Assembly (NCBI GenBank): GCA_963850525.1
Contig: CAWKLQ010000008.1
Span: forward strand, 1,116,001-1,180,000
From: JAEMQF01 sp963850525
Lineage (GTDB): Bacteria; Pseudomonadota; Gammaproteobacteria; Burkholderiales; Burkholderiaceae_C
Length of the DNA stretch: 64,000 nucleotides
Direction: 5' to 3'
The notes under the pieces were generated by a model. That model saw only the letters and a list, made by a program, of their open reading frames with translations, was not told the DNA's origin and did no database searches. Positions 7,914 to 17,400 of the stretch are shown piece by piece (the stretch's first letter is position 1; each line of letters begins with the position of its first letter). The translations under genes were made by a program, and so were the position numbers.

Positions 7914-8915
7914 ATGTCAAAGCACTGCACAATCGCCGCCGCCGCGCTGGCCGCAACCCTTGTTTCGCTGGCGCCGTTCGCGGCGCAGGCACAGGTCGTG
8001 AAGATCGACGGGTCGTCGACGGTCTACCCCGTGACCGAAGGCGTCGCCGAAGACTTTCAGAAGTCGAAAAAGGGCGCCATCAAGGTGACCGTCGGGATCT
8101 CGGGGACGGGCGGCGGCTTCAAGAAGTTCTGCCGCGGCGAGACCGACATCTCGAACGCGTCGCGCCCGATCCTGACCAAGGAGATGGAGGAGTGCAAGGC
8201 AGCAGGCATCGAATACTTCGAGTTGCCGGTCGCGTTCGACGCGCTGACGCTGGTGATGCATCCGAAGAACGCCTTCCTCAGTCAAATCACGGTCGAGGAG
8301 TTGAAGAAGATGTGGGAACCTGCCGCCCAAGGCAAGGTGATGCGCTGGAACCAGGTGAATCCGGCGTGGCCCGACGCACCGATCAAGCTGTTCGGCGCCG
8401 GCTCCGACTCCGGCACGTTCGACTACTTCACCGAGGCGATCGTCGGCAAGGCCAAATCGAGCCGCGGCGACTTCACGGCCAGTGAAGACGACAACGTGCT
8501 GGTGCAAGGCGTTGCGCAGGACGTGAACGCGATCGGCTACTTCGGCTACGCCTACTACGCGGAGAACCAGTCCCGGCTGAAGGCCGTGCCGATCGTCGAA
8601 AAGGCCGGCAAGCCCGCAGTGAGCCCGAGCGAAAAGACCGTGCTCGACGGCAGCTACCAGCCCTTGTCACGCCCGATCTTCATCTACGTCAACGCCAAGG
8701 CGATGGCCAAGCCGGAGGTGAAGGAGTTCGTCGAGTACTACATGAAGGAAGGCGCGCGCCTGGCCAAGGAAGTCAAGTACGTTCCCCTGCCCTCGAGCGC
8801 CTACAAGATCAATCTCGAACATCTGTCCAAGGGCAAGAAGGGCACCGTGTTCGGCGGCCACGCCGAAGTGGGCGTGACGATCGAGTCGCTGCTCGCCCGC
8901 GAAGCGAAACTCTGA
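7914..8915 (+). CDS. pstS: Phosphate ABC transporter substrate-binding protein PstS
   Basis: A 333-residue periplasmic phosphate-binding protein with a signal peptide ending in FAAQAQ. The mature protein begins VVKIDGSSTVYPVTEGVAED, a hallmark of the PBP_like PstS/SphX group, and has the phosphate-binding loops GISGTGGGFKKFC, DISNASRP and GAGSDSGTF. It lies behind a triple Pho box and is followed by pstC 34 nt downstream. It captures inorganic phosphate for the PstCAB importer and, with PhoU and PhoR, is part of the phosphate-sensing system. Confidence 0.96.
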   Translation: MSKHCTIAAAALAATLVSLAPFAAQAQVVKIDGSSTVYPVTEGVAEDFQKSKKGAIKVTVGISGTGGGFKKFCRGETDISNASRPILTKEMEECKAAGIEYFELPVAFDALTLVMHPKNAFLSQITVEELKKMWEPAAQGKVMRWNQVNPAWPDAPIKLFGAGSDSGTFDYFTEAIVGKAKSSRGDFTASEDDNVLVQGVAQDVNAIGYFGYAYYAENQSRLKAVPIVEKAGKPAVSPSEKTVLDGSYQPLSRPIFIYVNAKAMAKPEVKEFVEYYMKEGARLAKEVKYVPLPSSAYKINLEHLSKGKKGTVFGGHAEVGVTIESLLAREAKL

Positions 8916-8949
8916 GACTGAGGCAGCGGCCAACGGCGGCGACTCTAGA

Positions 8950-9918
8950 ATGACAACCGCCGCTTCCCCGCTGCGCATGCCCATCAGCCCCACCGTGCCC
9001 TCAGGCGCAGCCAAGCTCGCCGAATACGCCCAGCTCAAACGCCGCCGCAAGTCGAGGGAACGCCTCGTCGAGGCGGTGTTGCTGCTGGCGGCGTGCGTGT
9101 CGGTGTTCACGACGCTGGGCATCGTCTACATCCTGCTGAAGGAGTCGCTCGCCTTCTTCACGCACGTGTCGGTATGGAACTTTCTGACGGACAAGCAGTG
9201 GACCCCGCTGTTCGACGACGCCCACTTCGGCATCATGGTGCTGCTCGCGGGCACAGTGAGCAGCTCGATGGTGGCGCTGTCGATCGCGATTCCGCTGGGC
9301 ACCATCATTGCCATCTACCTGTCGGAATTTGCCGGCCACAAGACGCGCGAAATCATGAAGCCGCTGCTCGAGCTGTTGAGCGGCGTGCCCACCATCATCT
9401 ACGGCTACTTCGCGCTCTTGTTCGTGACGCCGCTGATCCAGAAGTTCTACCCCGCCTTGCCCGGCTTCAACGTGCTGTCGGCCGGCATCGTGATGGGCAT
9501 CATGATCATCCCGTACGTCTCGTCGTTGGCCGAAGACGCGATGCGCGCCGTGCCGATGAGCCTTCGCGAAGGTTCGTACGCGCTGGGCGCGACGCGCTAC
9601 CAGACTGCCGTCAATGTGGTCGTTCCGGCGGCTTTGTCGGGAATTACCGCGGCCTACATCCTGGGCATCTCGCGCGCCGTGGGCGAAACCATGATCCTGG
9701 CGGTGGCCGCGGGAATGCAGCCGAACCTGACGCTGAACCCGCTCGAGCCCGCCGCCACCATCACGTCGTATATCGTGCAGGTGGCTTTGGGCGACTTGCC
9801 GCACGGCAGCGTGGGTTACCAGACGATTTTCGCTGCCGGTCTGATGCTGATGTTGCTGACCCTCGTGTTCAACCTGTTCGGCCACTGGATGCGTCGGCGC
9901 TTCCGCGAGGCCTACTGA
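8950..9918 (+). CDS. pstC: Phosphate ABC transporter permease PstC
   Basis: A 322-residue inner-membrane permease with the binding-protein-dependent transport domain. The EAA-type loop that contacts the ATPase is seen in AMRAVPMSLREGSYALGATR. GVPTIIYGYFALLF and SRAVGETMILAVAAG are typical PstC segments. The start ATG 8950 is 34 nt after pstS. The stop overlaps the pstA start (TGATG). It pairs with PstA to form the phosphate channel. Confidence 0.96.
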   Translation: MTTAASPLRMPISPTVPSGAAKLAEYAQLKRRRKSRERLVEAVLLLAACVSVFTTLGIVYILLKESLAFFTHVSVWNFLTDKQWTPLFDDAHFGIMVLLAGTVSSSMVALSIAIPLGTIIAIYLSEFAGHKTREIMKPLLELLSGVPTIIYGYFALLFVTPLIQKFYPALPGFNVLSAGIVMGIMIIPYVSSLAEDAMRAVPMSLREGSYALGATRYQTAVNVVVPAALSGITAAYILGISRAVGETMILAVAAGMQPNLTLNPLEPAATITSYIVQVALGDLPHGSVGYQTIFAAGLMLMLLTLVFNLFGHWMRRRFREAY

Positions 9919-10874
9919 TGCCGCTGTCGAACCCCGCCTCGAGCTTGGCCGCGGCCAGCGCGCGCGCCCAGCAGCTGCGCACCCTGATTCGCCGCCACAA
10001 GCGCTGGGACACGATCTTCGGCGTGCTGGGCCTGCTCGCGATGATGGTGGGCGTGCTCACCCTGGCCGCCCTGTTCGCCGGCATGGCCATCGACGGCGTG
10101 CCGCGGCTGTCAGCCGACTTCTTCACCTCGTTTCCGTCGCGCCGTGCCGGCCAGGCCGGCATTCTCTCGGCGTGGGTGGGTTCGATCCTGGTCATGATGG
10201 TGACGGCCATGTTCGCGGTTCCGGTGGGAATCGCCGGCGCGGTGTACCTTGAAGAATACGCGCGCAAGAACTGGTTCACCGACGTCATCGAGATCAACAT
10301 CACCAACCTCGCCGGCGTTCCGTCCATCGTCTACGGCCTGCTCGCGCTGGGCATGTTCGTCTACCTGTTCGGCCTGGGCCAGAGCATCCTCACCGCCGGC
10401 CTGACGCTGGGCCTGCTGATCCTGCCCATCGTCATCGTCACGACGCGCGAATCGCTGCGTGCGATTCCCCAGCACGTGCGCGAAGGCGCCTACGCCTGCG
10501 GCGCAACGCGCTGGCAGGTGGTGCGCGACCACCTGCTGCCCTACAGCACACCGGGCATCCTGACCGGCGTGATCATCGCGCTGTCGCGCGCGATCGGCGA
10601 GACCGCGCCCATCATCACGATCGGCGCGCTGACCTTCATCGCCTTTCTTCCCCCCACGCCCTTCAGCGGCGAGCCACCCGCGGGCTTGTTCGACTGGCTG
10701 TTCTCGCCCTTCACCGTGATGCCGATCCAGATCTTCAACTGGACCTCGCGCCCCGACCCGGCGTTCCAGCAAAACGCTGCCGCAGCGAGCTTCGTTCTCA
10801 TCTTCATGACGCTGGGAATGAATGCCTTGGCGATCTGGCTGCGCTACCGGCTGCGCAAGAACATCAAGTGGTAA
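9918..10874 (+). CDS. pstA: Phosphate ABC transporter permease PstA
   Basis: A 318-residue permease starting at ATG 9918, which shares its A with the pstC stop codon. The same frame is open back to 9093, but that part is a shadow of pstC. The EAA loop reads SLRAIPQHVREGAYACGATR and the helix SRAIGETAPIITIGAL is characteristic of PstA. GVPSIVYGLLALG mirrors the matching segment in PstC. The C-terminus ends LRYRLRKNIKW. It forms the transmembrane channel with PstC. Confidence 0.96.
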   Translation: MPLSNPASSLAAASARAQQLRTLIRRHKRWDTIFGVLGLLAMMVGVLTLAALFAGMAIDGVPRLSADFFTSFPSRRAGQAGILSAWVGSILVMMVTAMFAVPVGIAGAVYLEEYARKNWFTDVIEINITNLAGVPSIVYGLLALGMFVYLFGLGQSILTAGLTLGLLILPIVIVTTRESLRAIPQHVREGAYACGATRWQVVRDHLLPYSTPGILTGVIIALSRAIGETAPIITIGALTFIAFLPPTPFSGEPPAGLFDWLFSPFTVMPIQIFNWTSRPDPAFQQNAAAASFVLIFMTLGMNALAIWLRYRLRKNIKW

Positions 10875-10911
10875 GCGCCACTCCAAACGCAAGACATCGA
10901 GCCCGCAACCC

Positions 10912-11706
10912 ATGAGCCAAACCATCACCTTGGCGGCCGACCCGCCGCCGGTCAAGGCCGAATCGAAGGACCTGGACTTTTACTACGGGTCATTCAAGGC
11001 GCTGAACCGGGTCTCGATGCCGATCTATGAACACAAGGTCACGGCGTTGATCGGCCCCAGCGGCTGCGGCAAGAGCACCTACCTGCGCTGCTTCAACCGC
11101 ATGCACGACCTTTACCCGGGAAATCGCTACGACGGCAGCATTTTTCTGAACCCCGACGGCGTGGACGTGCTGCACGCGTCGGTGGACCCGATCGAAGTGC
11201 GCATGCGCGTCTCGATGGTCTTCCAAAAACCCAATCCGTTCCCGAAGTCGATTTTCGAGAACGTCGTCTACGGCCTGCGCGTGCGCGGCGAGAAGTCGCG
11301 CAGTTACCTGGAAGACAAGGCCGAAGCCGCGTTGAAGTCCTCGGCACTCTGGGACGAAGTCAAGGACCGGCTCGAGGAAGTCGCCGTCAACTTGTCGGGC
11401 GGCCAGCAGCAGCGCCTGTGCATCGCGCGTTCGCTCGCGACCGACCCGGAAATCCTGCTCTTCGACGAACCCACGTCGGCGCTGGACCCGATCGCCACCG
11501 GCAGCATCGAAGAGCTGATCCGCGTCATCAAGGACAAGGTGACGATCCTCATCGTCACGCATAACATGCAGCAGGCGGCGCGCGTCTCCGACCAGGTGGC
11601 CTACATGTACCTCGGCGAGCTGATCGAGTTCGGCCAGACGCAAGACATCTTCATGAAGCCCAAGCGTCGCGAGACCGAGGACTACATCACCGGCCGGTTC
11701 GGCTGA
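10912..11706 (+). CDS. pstB: Phosphate ABC transporter ATP-binding protein PstB
   Basis: A 264-residue ATPase. The Walker A GPSGCGKST, the PstB-specific LRCFNRMHDL, the Q-loop in VSMVFQKPNPFP, the signature LSGGQQQRLCIAR, Walker B ILLFDEPTSALD and the H-loop VTHNMQQA are all intact. I start it at ATG 10912 (MSQTITLAAD); the frame is open further upstream but overlaps pstA. It energises phosphate import and, in the E. coli model, passes the transport state through PhoU to PhoR. Confidence 0.97.
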   Translation: MSQTITLAADPPPVKAESKDLDFYYGSFKALNRVSMPIYEHKVTALIGPSGCGKSTYLRCFNRMHDLYPGNRYDGSIFLNPDGVDVLHASVDPIEVRMRVSMVFQKPNPFPKSIFENVVYGLRVRGEKSRSYLEDKAEAALKSSALWDEVKDRLEEVAVNLSGGQQQRLCIARSLATDPEILLFDEPTSALDPIATGSIEELIRVIKDKVTILIVTHNMQQAARVSDQVAYMYLGELIEFGQTQDIFMKPKRRETEDYITGRFG

Positions 11707-11732
11707 AGCCCAGCATCGAACGGAGTCCCGAC

Positions 11733-12440
11733 ATGCCCGATAAACACCTCTCCACGCAGTTCGACGCCGAACTCAGCGACATCTGCACGCGCGTGCTCGA
11801 AATGGGGGGCCTGGCCGAGGCCCAGGTGGCGCTCGCGGTTCAGGCGCTGACCCAGTTCAGCAGCGACTTCGCTGCGCAGGTGATGGTGCGCGAAGAACAG
11901 ATCAACCAGCTCGAGATCACCATCGATCGCGAGTTGTCCAGCATCATCGCCCGGCGCCAGCCGACCGCGCGCGACTTGCGCCTGCTGCTCGCGGCGTCCA
12001 AGACGATTGCCAACCTGGAGCGCGTGGGCGACGAGGCGGCGCGAATTGCACGCATGGTGCAGCGGCTGCTCGCCGAAGGCGGCTCGAGCCGCAGTCGCCT
12101 GCCGGTGAAGGACCTGGAGTTCGAGTCCGATCTCGCGGTTCGCCAACTGCGCAAGGCGCTCGACGCATTCGCGCGCCTGGATGTGGAGTCGGCCATCGAA
12201 GTGCTGCGCCAGGACGACCAGATCGACCGCGAATTTGAGGGTCTGCTGCGCAAGCTCATCACCTACATGATGGAAGACCCGCGCACGATTTCCGCCAGCA
12301 TCGACCTGGTGTTCGTCGCCAAGGCGCTGGAACGCGTGGGCGACCACGCGAAGAACATCGCCGAAGTCATCATCTACATCGTCAAGGGCACCGACGTTCG
12401 GCACAACCCGCTCGAAACCATCGAAACGCTGGCGCGCTGA
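11733..12440 (+). CDS. phoU: Phosphate signalling regulator PhoU
   Basis: A 235-residue all-helical protein made of two PhoU repeats. Conserved metal-cluster segments are seen as NLERVGDEAARIA in the first repeat and ALERVGDHAKNIAEVIIY in the second. It is 26 nt behind pstB and 3 nt in front of phoB, the classical order. PhoU links the PstB/PstC transport state to PhoR and represses the Pho regulon when phosphate is plentiful. Confidence 0.96.
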   Translation: MPDKHLSTQFDAELSDICTRVLEMGGLAEAQVALAVQALTQFSSDFAAQVMVREEQINQLEITIDRELSSIIARRQPTARDLRLLLAASKTIANLERVGDEAARIARMVQRLLAEGGSSRSRLPVKDLEFESDLAVRQLRKALDAFARLDVESAIEVLRQDDQIDREFEGLLRKLITYMMEDPRTISASIDLVFVAKALERVGDHAKNIAEVIIYIVKGTDVRHNPLETIETLAR

Positions 12441-12443
12441 CCC

Positions 12444-13133
12444 ATGAGCCGAATCCTGGTGGTCGAAGACGAGGCGGCGATTGCCGAACTGGTATCGCTC
12501 AACCTGCGCCACGCTGGGCACGACGTGGTTCTTGCCGCGAGCGGCGAGCAGGCACAGACCGAGATCGACGCCGTCTTGCCCGACCTGGTGGTGCTCGACT
12601 GGATGCTTCCCGGCCAATCCGGCGTCGCGCTGGCGCGGCGCTGGCGTACCTCGGAGCGAACCCGCAAGCTGCCCATCATCATGCTCACGGCGCGCACGCA
12701 GGAGTCCGACAAAGTCGCCGGGCTGGACGCCGGCGCCGACGACTACCTCAGCAAACCCTTCTCGACCCAGGAGTTGCTGGCGCGAATTCGAGCCCTGCTG
12801 CGGCGCCGCGCGCCCGAGGCGCTGGAGGAAGTCGTCGCTGTGGACGGGCTGACACTCGACCCGGCGACGCGCCGCGTCATGGCGCAAGGCAAGCCGCTGC
12901 GTCTGGGCCCCACCGAGTTTCGCCTGCTGCACTACCTGATGGCGCACCCGCAGCGCGTGCACAGCCGCAAGCAATTGCTCGATCGCGTCTGGGGCGACCA
13001 CGTGTTCATCGAAGAGCGCACCGTCGACGTGCACATCAAGCGCTTGCGCGAAGCCCTCGCCCCGGCGCACTGCGCGTCGATGATCGAGACGGTGCGCGGC
13101 GCCGGTTACTGCCTGGTGCAAGCCAGCGCCTGA
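12444..13133 (+). CDS. phoB: Phosphate regulon response regulator PhoB
   Basis: A 229-residue OmpR-family response regulator. The receiver domain has the acidic pocket VVEDEAA, the phospho-acceptor aspartate in VVLDWMLPG (D52) and the lysine in YLSKPF. The C-terminal winged helix ends with VDVHIKRLREAL and TVRGAGYCL. It lies directly between phoU and phoR. It is the likely reader of the Pho box in front of pstS. Confidence 0.95.
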   Translation: MSRILVVEDEAAIAELVSLNLRHAGHDVVLAASGEQAQTEIDAVLPDLVVLDWMLPGQSGVALARRWRTSERTRKLPIIMLTARTQESDKVAGLDAGADDYLSKPFSTQELLARIRALLRRRAPEALEEVVAVDGLTLDPATRRVMAQGKPLRLGPTEFRLLHYLMAHPQRVHSRKQLLDRVWGDHVFIEERTVDVHIKRLREALAPAHCASMIETVRGAGYCLVQASA

Positions 13134-13146
13134 TCCGGCCACGTGC

Positions 13147-14451
13147 ATGCACTGGCTGCTTCCCCGAATCCTCACCGCCCTGAGCGCGTTGGGCCTGGGC
13201 ATGCTGGTGGGTTACGTGGCCGGCGTCAGCGTCGGCTCCCTGCACGTCGGCGTGACGCTCGGCGCATTGAGCGGCGTGGCGCTGGCTGCGCTGTTCGACA
13301 CGCTGCGGGCGCAACGCTTGTTGTCCTGGCTGCGCAACAACCCGGCGATCGAGGCGCCGCGCCACTCCGGCTACTGGGGCGAACTGGGCTACCGCGTCGA
13401 GCGTGCCCTGCGCAGCCGCGATCGGGGCTTGACGGAGGAGCGCGAGCGCATCGCACAATTCCTCTCGGCGATTGAAGCCTCACCCAACGGCGTGCTGCTG
13501 CTCGATGCGCACGGCCAGATCGAATGGTGCAACTCCACCGCCGCCGCCGACCTCGGCATCGACCCGCAGCGCGACCTGTATCAGCCGTTGACGAACCTCG
13601 TGCGCGCGCCGTCCCTGGTCGCGCAGCTGCAAGAGGCCGCCACACCGGACCCGGTGATCTTTTCGCTGCCCGGCCGGCCCGGCACCTTGTCGGTGTTGAT
13701 CCGCCCTTACGGCGACGGGCAGAAGCTGCTGCTCAGCCAGGACATCACGGAGCGTTTGCGCGTCGATGAGATGCGCCGCGACTTCGTCGCCAACGTGTCG
13801 CACGAGATTCGCACGCCGCTCACCGTGCTCGCCGGCGTCGTGGAAAGCATGACCCACTTGCCGCTGACACCGACCGAACAGCAGCGCATGCTGAGGTTGA
13901 TGGGGCAGCAGACCGAGCGCATGCAGACCCTCGTCAACGACCTCCTGATCCTGGCCCAGCTCGAGGGCGGCCCGCGCCCGAGCACCGATCAATGGGTTGA
14001 CGTCCAGCGCCTCATGCAAAGCGCAGTGAGCGACGCGCGCACGCTGTCGGCGGGCCGGCACGAGGTGACACTCGACGCCGGTGAACCGGCCGCGATCGCC
14101 GGCAATGAAGCCGAACTCGCCAGCGCGCTGGGCAACCTGGTGACGAACGCGATCCGCTATACGCCGGCGCAGGGCGCCGTGACGCTGCAGTGGCAGCGGC
14201 GCAGCAACGGCAGCGGCGTGTTCGAGGTGCACGACACCGGGCCCGGCATCGCCCCCGAACACATGCCCCGGCTGGGCGAGCGCTTCTACCGCATCGACGG
14301 CAGCCGCTCGCGTGAGAGCGGCGGCACCGGCCTCGGCCTGGCGATCGCCAAACACGCGGTGCAACGCCACGGCGGCGAGTTTGAGGTCACGAGTGTCGTC
14401 GGCAAGGGATCGACGTTTCGTTTGGTGTTTCCTGCGGCGCGGGTGCGCTGA
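13147..14451 (+). CDS. phoR: Phosphate regulon sensor histidine kinase PhoR
   Basis: A 434-residue membrane kinase. Two N-terminal hydrophobic segments (about residues 4-55) anchor it without a large periplasmic sensor, as in other PhoR proteins. A PAS-like region follows (SAIEASPNGVLLLDAHGQIEWCN). The HisKA box is NVSHEIRTPLT with the phospho-accepting H219, and the ATPase domain has NLVTNAIRYTP, DTGPGIAPEH and GGTGLGLAIAKH. It starts at ATG 13147, 13 nt after phoB. Its stop codon lies inside a perfect 14-bp tandem duplication. Confidence 0.94.
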   Translation: MHWLLPRILTALSALGLGMLVGYVAGVSVGSLHVGVTLGALSGVALAALFDTLRAQRLLSWLRNNPAIEAPRHSGYWGELGYRVERALRSRDRGLTEERERIAQFLSAIEASPNGVLLLDAHGQIEWCNSTAAADLGIDPQRDLYQPLTNLVRAPSLVAQLQEAATPDPVIFSLPGRPGTLSVLIRPYGDGQKLLLSQDITERLRVDEMRRDFVANVSHEIRTPLTVLAGVVESMTHLPLTPTEQQRMLRLMGQQTERMQTLVNDLLILAQLEGGPRPSTDQWVDVQRLMQSAVSDARTLSAGRHEVTLDAGEPAAIAGNEAELASALGNLVTNAIRYTPAQGAVTLQWQRRSNGSGVFEVHDTGPGIAPEHMPRLGERFYRIDGSRSRESGGTGLGLAIAKHAVQRHGGEFEVTSVVGKGSTFRLVFPAARVR

Positions 14452-14469
14452 TCCTGGTGCGCTGATCCT
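14442..14469 (+). repeat. Perfect 14-bp tandem duplication across the phoR stop codon
   Basis: The unit GGTGCGCTGATCCT occurs twice without mismatch or spacer, at 14442-14455 and 14456-14469. The first copy holds the phoR stop. The second places the same stop codon again 14 nt downstream in another frame. It sits in the short convergent gap between phoR and the macroglobulin gene, which also contains a run of Ts at 14476-14480 without a convincing stem. Confidence 0.85.
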
Positions 14470-14484
14470 GGCCCCTTTTTCCGG

Positions 14485-17400
14485 TCACGGCGCGATGGCT
14501 ATCGTCAGCGGCGCCGACCAGCTCTTGTCGGTGTCGTTGTAGTAGAGGTAGGCTGCCGAAGCCGGCCCGGTGTAGCTGCCCGGCACTGTGGCGACCAGGT
14601 CGATTCCGATTCGCTTCACCTCGCCCGGCTTCATGTCGCGGAAGTAGAGGATGACTTCGCGGGCACGTGTTTCGAAGAAGGCGATCTGCCCTTTCTCGCG
14701 CAGCTCCTTCAACTGCCAGTTCTGGAACGTGAGGCCACCGGGCAAGCCCAGGCGTGCCAGCGTCATCGGCTGGCCGTTTTGCGTCTTGTTGCTGATGACG
14801 GCGTCCAGGCGCACCGTTTCGCCCATCTTCACCTCGGCCTTGCCGAGCGTCGCGGCCAGGTGCACCGCCGCTGCGTTGGACGACGCCGGCTCGGTGGACC
14901 GGTATTCGACGGCCATCGAGTAGGGCAACGGGTCGGCGCTTTTGGACGTGAGTGCGATGCTGTGCTTGCCCGGCGTGAGCTTGGCGTCGAAACCCGTGAA
15001 GACGATGGGTTCGCGCCGTCCGGCTTCGTAACTCTGTTCGGCGACGATCACACCGTCGATCACGAGGCTGACACTGCCTGCACGCGGCGCGACGCGTGTC
15101 GCATCGTCAAAACGCGTCACCGCCTTCAGCGCGAGCACCGTCGCCTGCGTCGCGCCCCATTGGCCGAAGCCGCCGCGGTTGTTCTGCAGCCAGGCGATGC
15201 CTTTGCGTGCGTTCTCGAGATGACCATCCGCTTTCAAGTCCGTCTTCAGAAGGGCGAGGATCGCGAGCGACGTCGTCTCGATCGTGAGGTTAGCTCCGCC
15301 GCTCTTCGTGATCGAGTGGTCGGCGTTGCTCCACGCGCCGTTTGCGGCTTGCATGCGCGCGAGCTTCGCCGCTGCGGCCAGGGCGGCCTTCGACGGCGCG
15401 CTGCCGGGCGGGCGTTGCAGCAGCGTGCCGGTGGCGAGTGCGAGCTGGTACGCGTCCTGCGTCGTCTCGGCGAGCTTCGCCGACTTCTCGATTTCCCGCT
15501 CGATGCCCGTCACGCCGGCCGAGGCCAGCGCCCACGTGATGTACGCGTCGGTCACTTCGGGCGAGGCGCGGCCGAAGCTGTCAAGCGCTTTGGCATCGCG
15601 CAGATAGCCGCCGTTGCCGTCGCGGCGCGACTTGAGCCACGCGCCGGTGCGGGCGAGCAGCGTCGGGTCCACCGCGCCGTAGACATCCGCCATGTCGGCG
15701 AACTGCAGCATGCCGTAGGCGGTGAGCGCCTCGTGGCCCGGGTCACCGCCGAACCATTCGAAGCCCTTCTTCGGCGACTCGTAGCCGGTGAGCTTTTTGT
15801 AGCCGCTGTCGAGCAGGCGACTCGAGCGCTCGAGCAGCGCCGCATCGGCGACGTCGTGCTGCTTCAGGTACTGCATGATCATCACGTTCGGGTAATTGGT
15901 CGACGAGGTCTGCTCGAAACAGCCCGAGGGCTCGCGCAGCATGCCGGCGAGGCCCGACAGCGTCGTCGAGAGCATCGACGTGTAGACGGTCACGCTGGCC
16001 TGCACGCTGCCCGGGCGCGCCGAGCCGAGGTCGAGTTCGTGGCGGGCTTGGCCCGTCGTGCTGCTGAATTGCCCCGAGCGCTCAAACAACTGCGGATAGC
16101 CGAGCGGCACGACCGGAATGCTGCGCAGCACTTTATCGCCCAAGCCGCCGGCGGACGCCGACACGCGAACCTCAGACGAGCCGCGCGTGCCAGTGACTTC
16201 GAGCGGGAAGAACAGGCTCTTGCGCTGGCCAGCGGCAAGTTTTCCGCCTTCGCTCGCAGCAGCCGGATTGCCCGACTTCAACATCGCACCAAACCGCGCG
16301 TCGAGCTTCACATCGAGTGCGCGCTCGCCATCGTTGCTCAGCGTCACCGGGATCAAAGGCCGGTCCCCCGCCGACACTTCGAGCGGCAGCTTCACCGCGA
16401 GCGAGAACGGCAACGCGGACTTGAAGACGGTTTCGTCGCGGCCGGCGAGGCCTCCACCCCCGCTCGCCACGCCTTCGGAGAACACGCGGAACGAAGTCAC
16501 CGCGTCCGACAGCACGAATTTCACGCTGGCCTTGCCCCAGCGATTCGTCTTCACCGAAGGCGCCCAGAACACCGTCTCGCGGTAGTCGTCGCGCGCGCCG
16601 GTGTGCTCGGGGTTGAACGCGGGGATGGGGAAGACGCGCACCGGCGCAAACGCCACTTCCTCGGCAACTATTCTGTTCGCATCGCGTTTTGCGGCACGCG
16701 CGAAGTCGCGGTCCAGCGCCATGTCGGCGCGGCCGGCTTGACCCGGCGCGGCTGCCTGCCGAGCGTCCATTTCGGCGCGCGGTACGACCCACATTCGCAT
16801 GCCATCGGCTGCGGCCTGTCGCTCGCCCACCACCTGCGGCGCCATCGGGGCTTCGCGCTTCAGTTCCTCGCGCAGCGCCGGTGCGTCAGCGGGCATGCGC
16901 GCAGGCATCGGCTGCATTCGCTCGGGCGCCGGCATCGGGGCCGGCACCATGCGCTGCTGAAGCTCGCGGCGCTCGCGTTCGTCGGCGCCCATCGCGCCCT
17001 TCGCCATCATGGCGCGCTGGCCACCGGCGGCCGCGGCCAAGGCGCTGATCGACACCGGCGGCCGCAGCACAGCGACCCAATCGAAGCGCCGGTAGCCGCG
17101 CGCGCCCATCAGCAGGTCCAGCGCGAAGCCGCTCTTCGCTTCGCTGAGGTCGAGAAAAAAGTTCGGCTCTTCCACTTTGCCCGGCAGCTCGGGCTCGAGC
17201 AGCAGCTTGGACAGCAGATGGCCGCTCTTGTCGTCGGCAAACGAGATCACCGTATCGTCGACGACGGACAGCGCCAGCTCGGCAGGAACGGCCCTGCCGG
17301 ATGACGGATCACGCGTCGTGAGTGTCAGCGCCACCTGGCCGCGCGGCGCATACGCCTTCTTGTCGAGTTCGGCATGCACCTGCAGGCGCGCGCGGCGATT

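Noticed and set aside
9093..9917. Apparent 275-codon N-terminal extension of PstA
   Set aside because: It lies out of frame over pstC and lacks membrane segments; PstA starts normally at ATG 9918.
14779..17304. 841-codon open frame on the plus strand opposite the macroglobulin gene
   Set aside because: It is rich in Arg, His and Ala with no domain motif and lies wholly antisense to a well-supported gene; typical GC-rich shadow.
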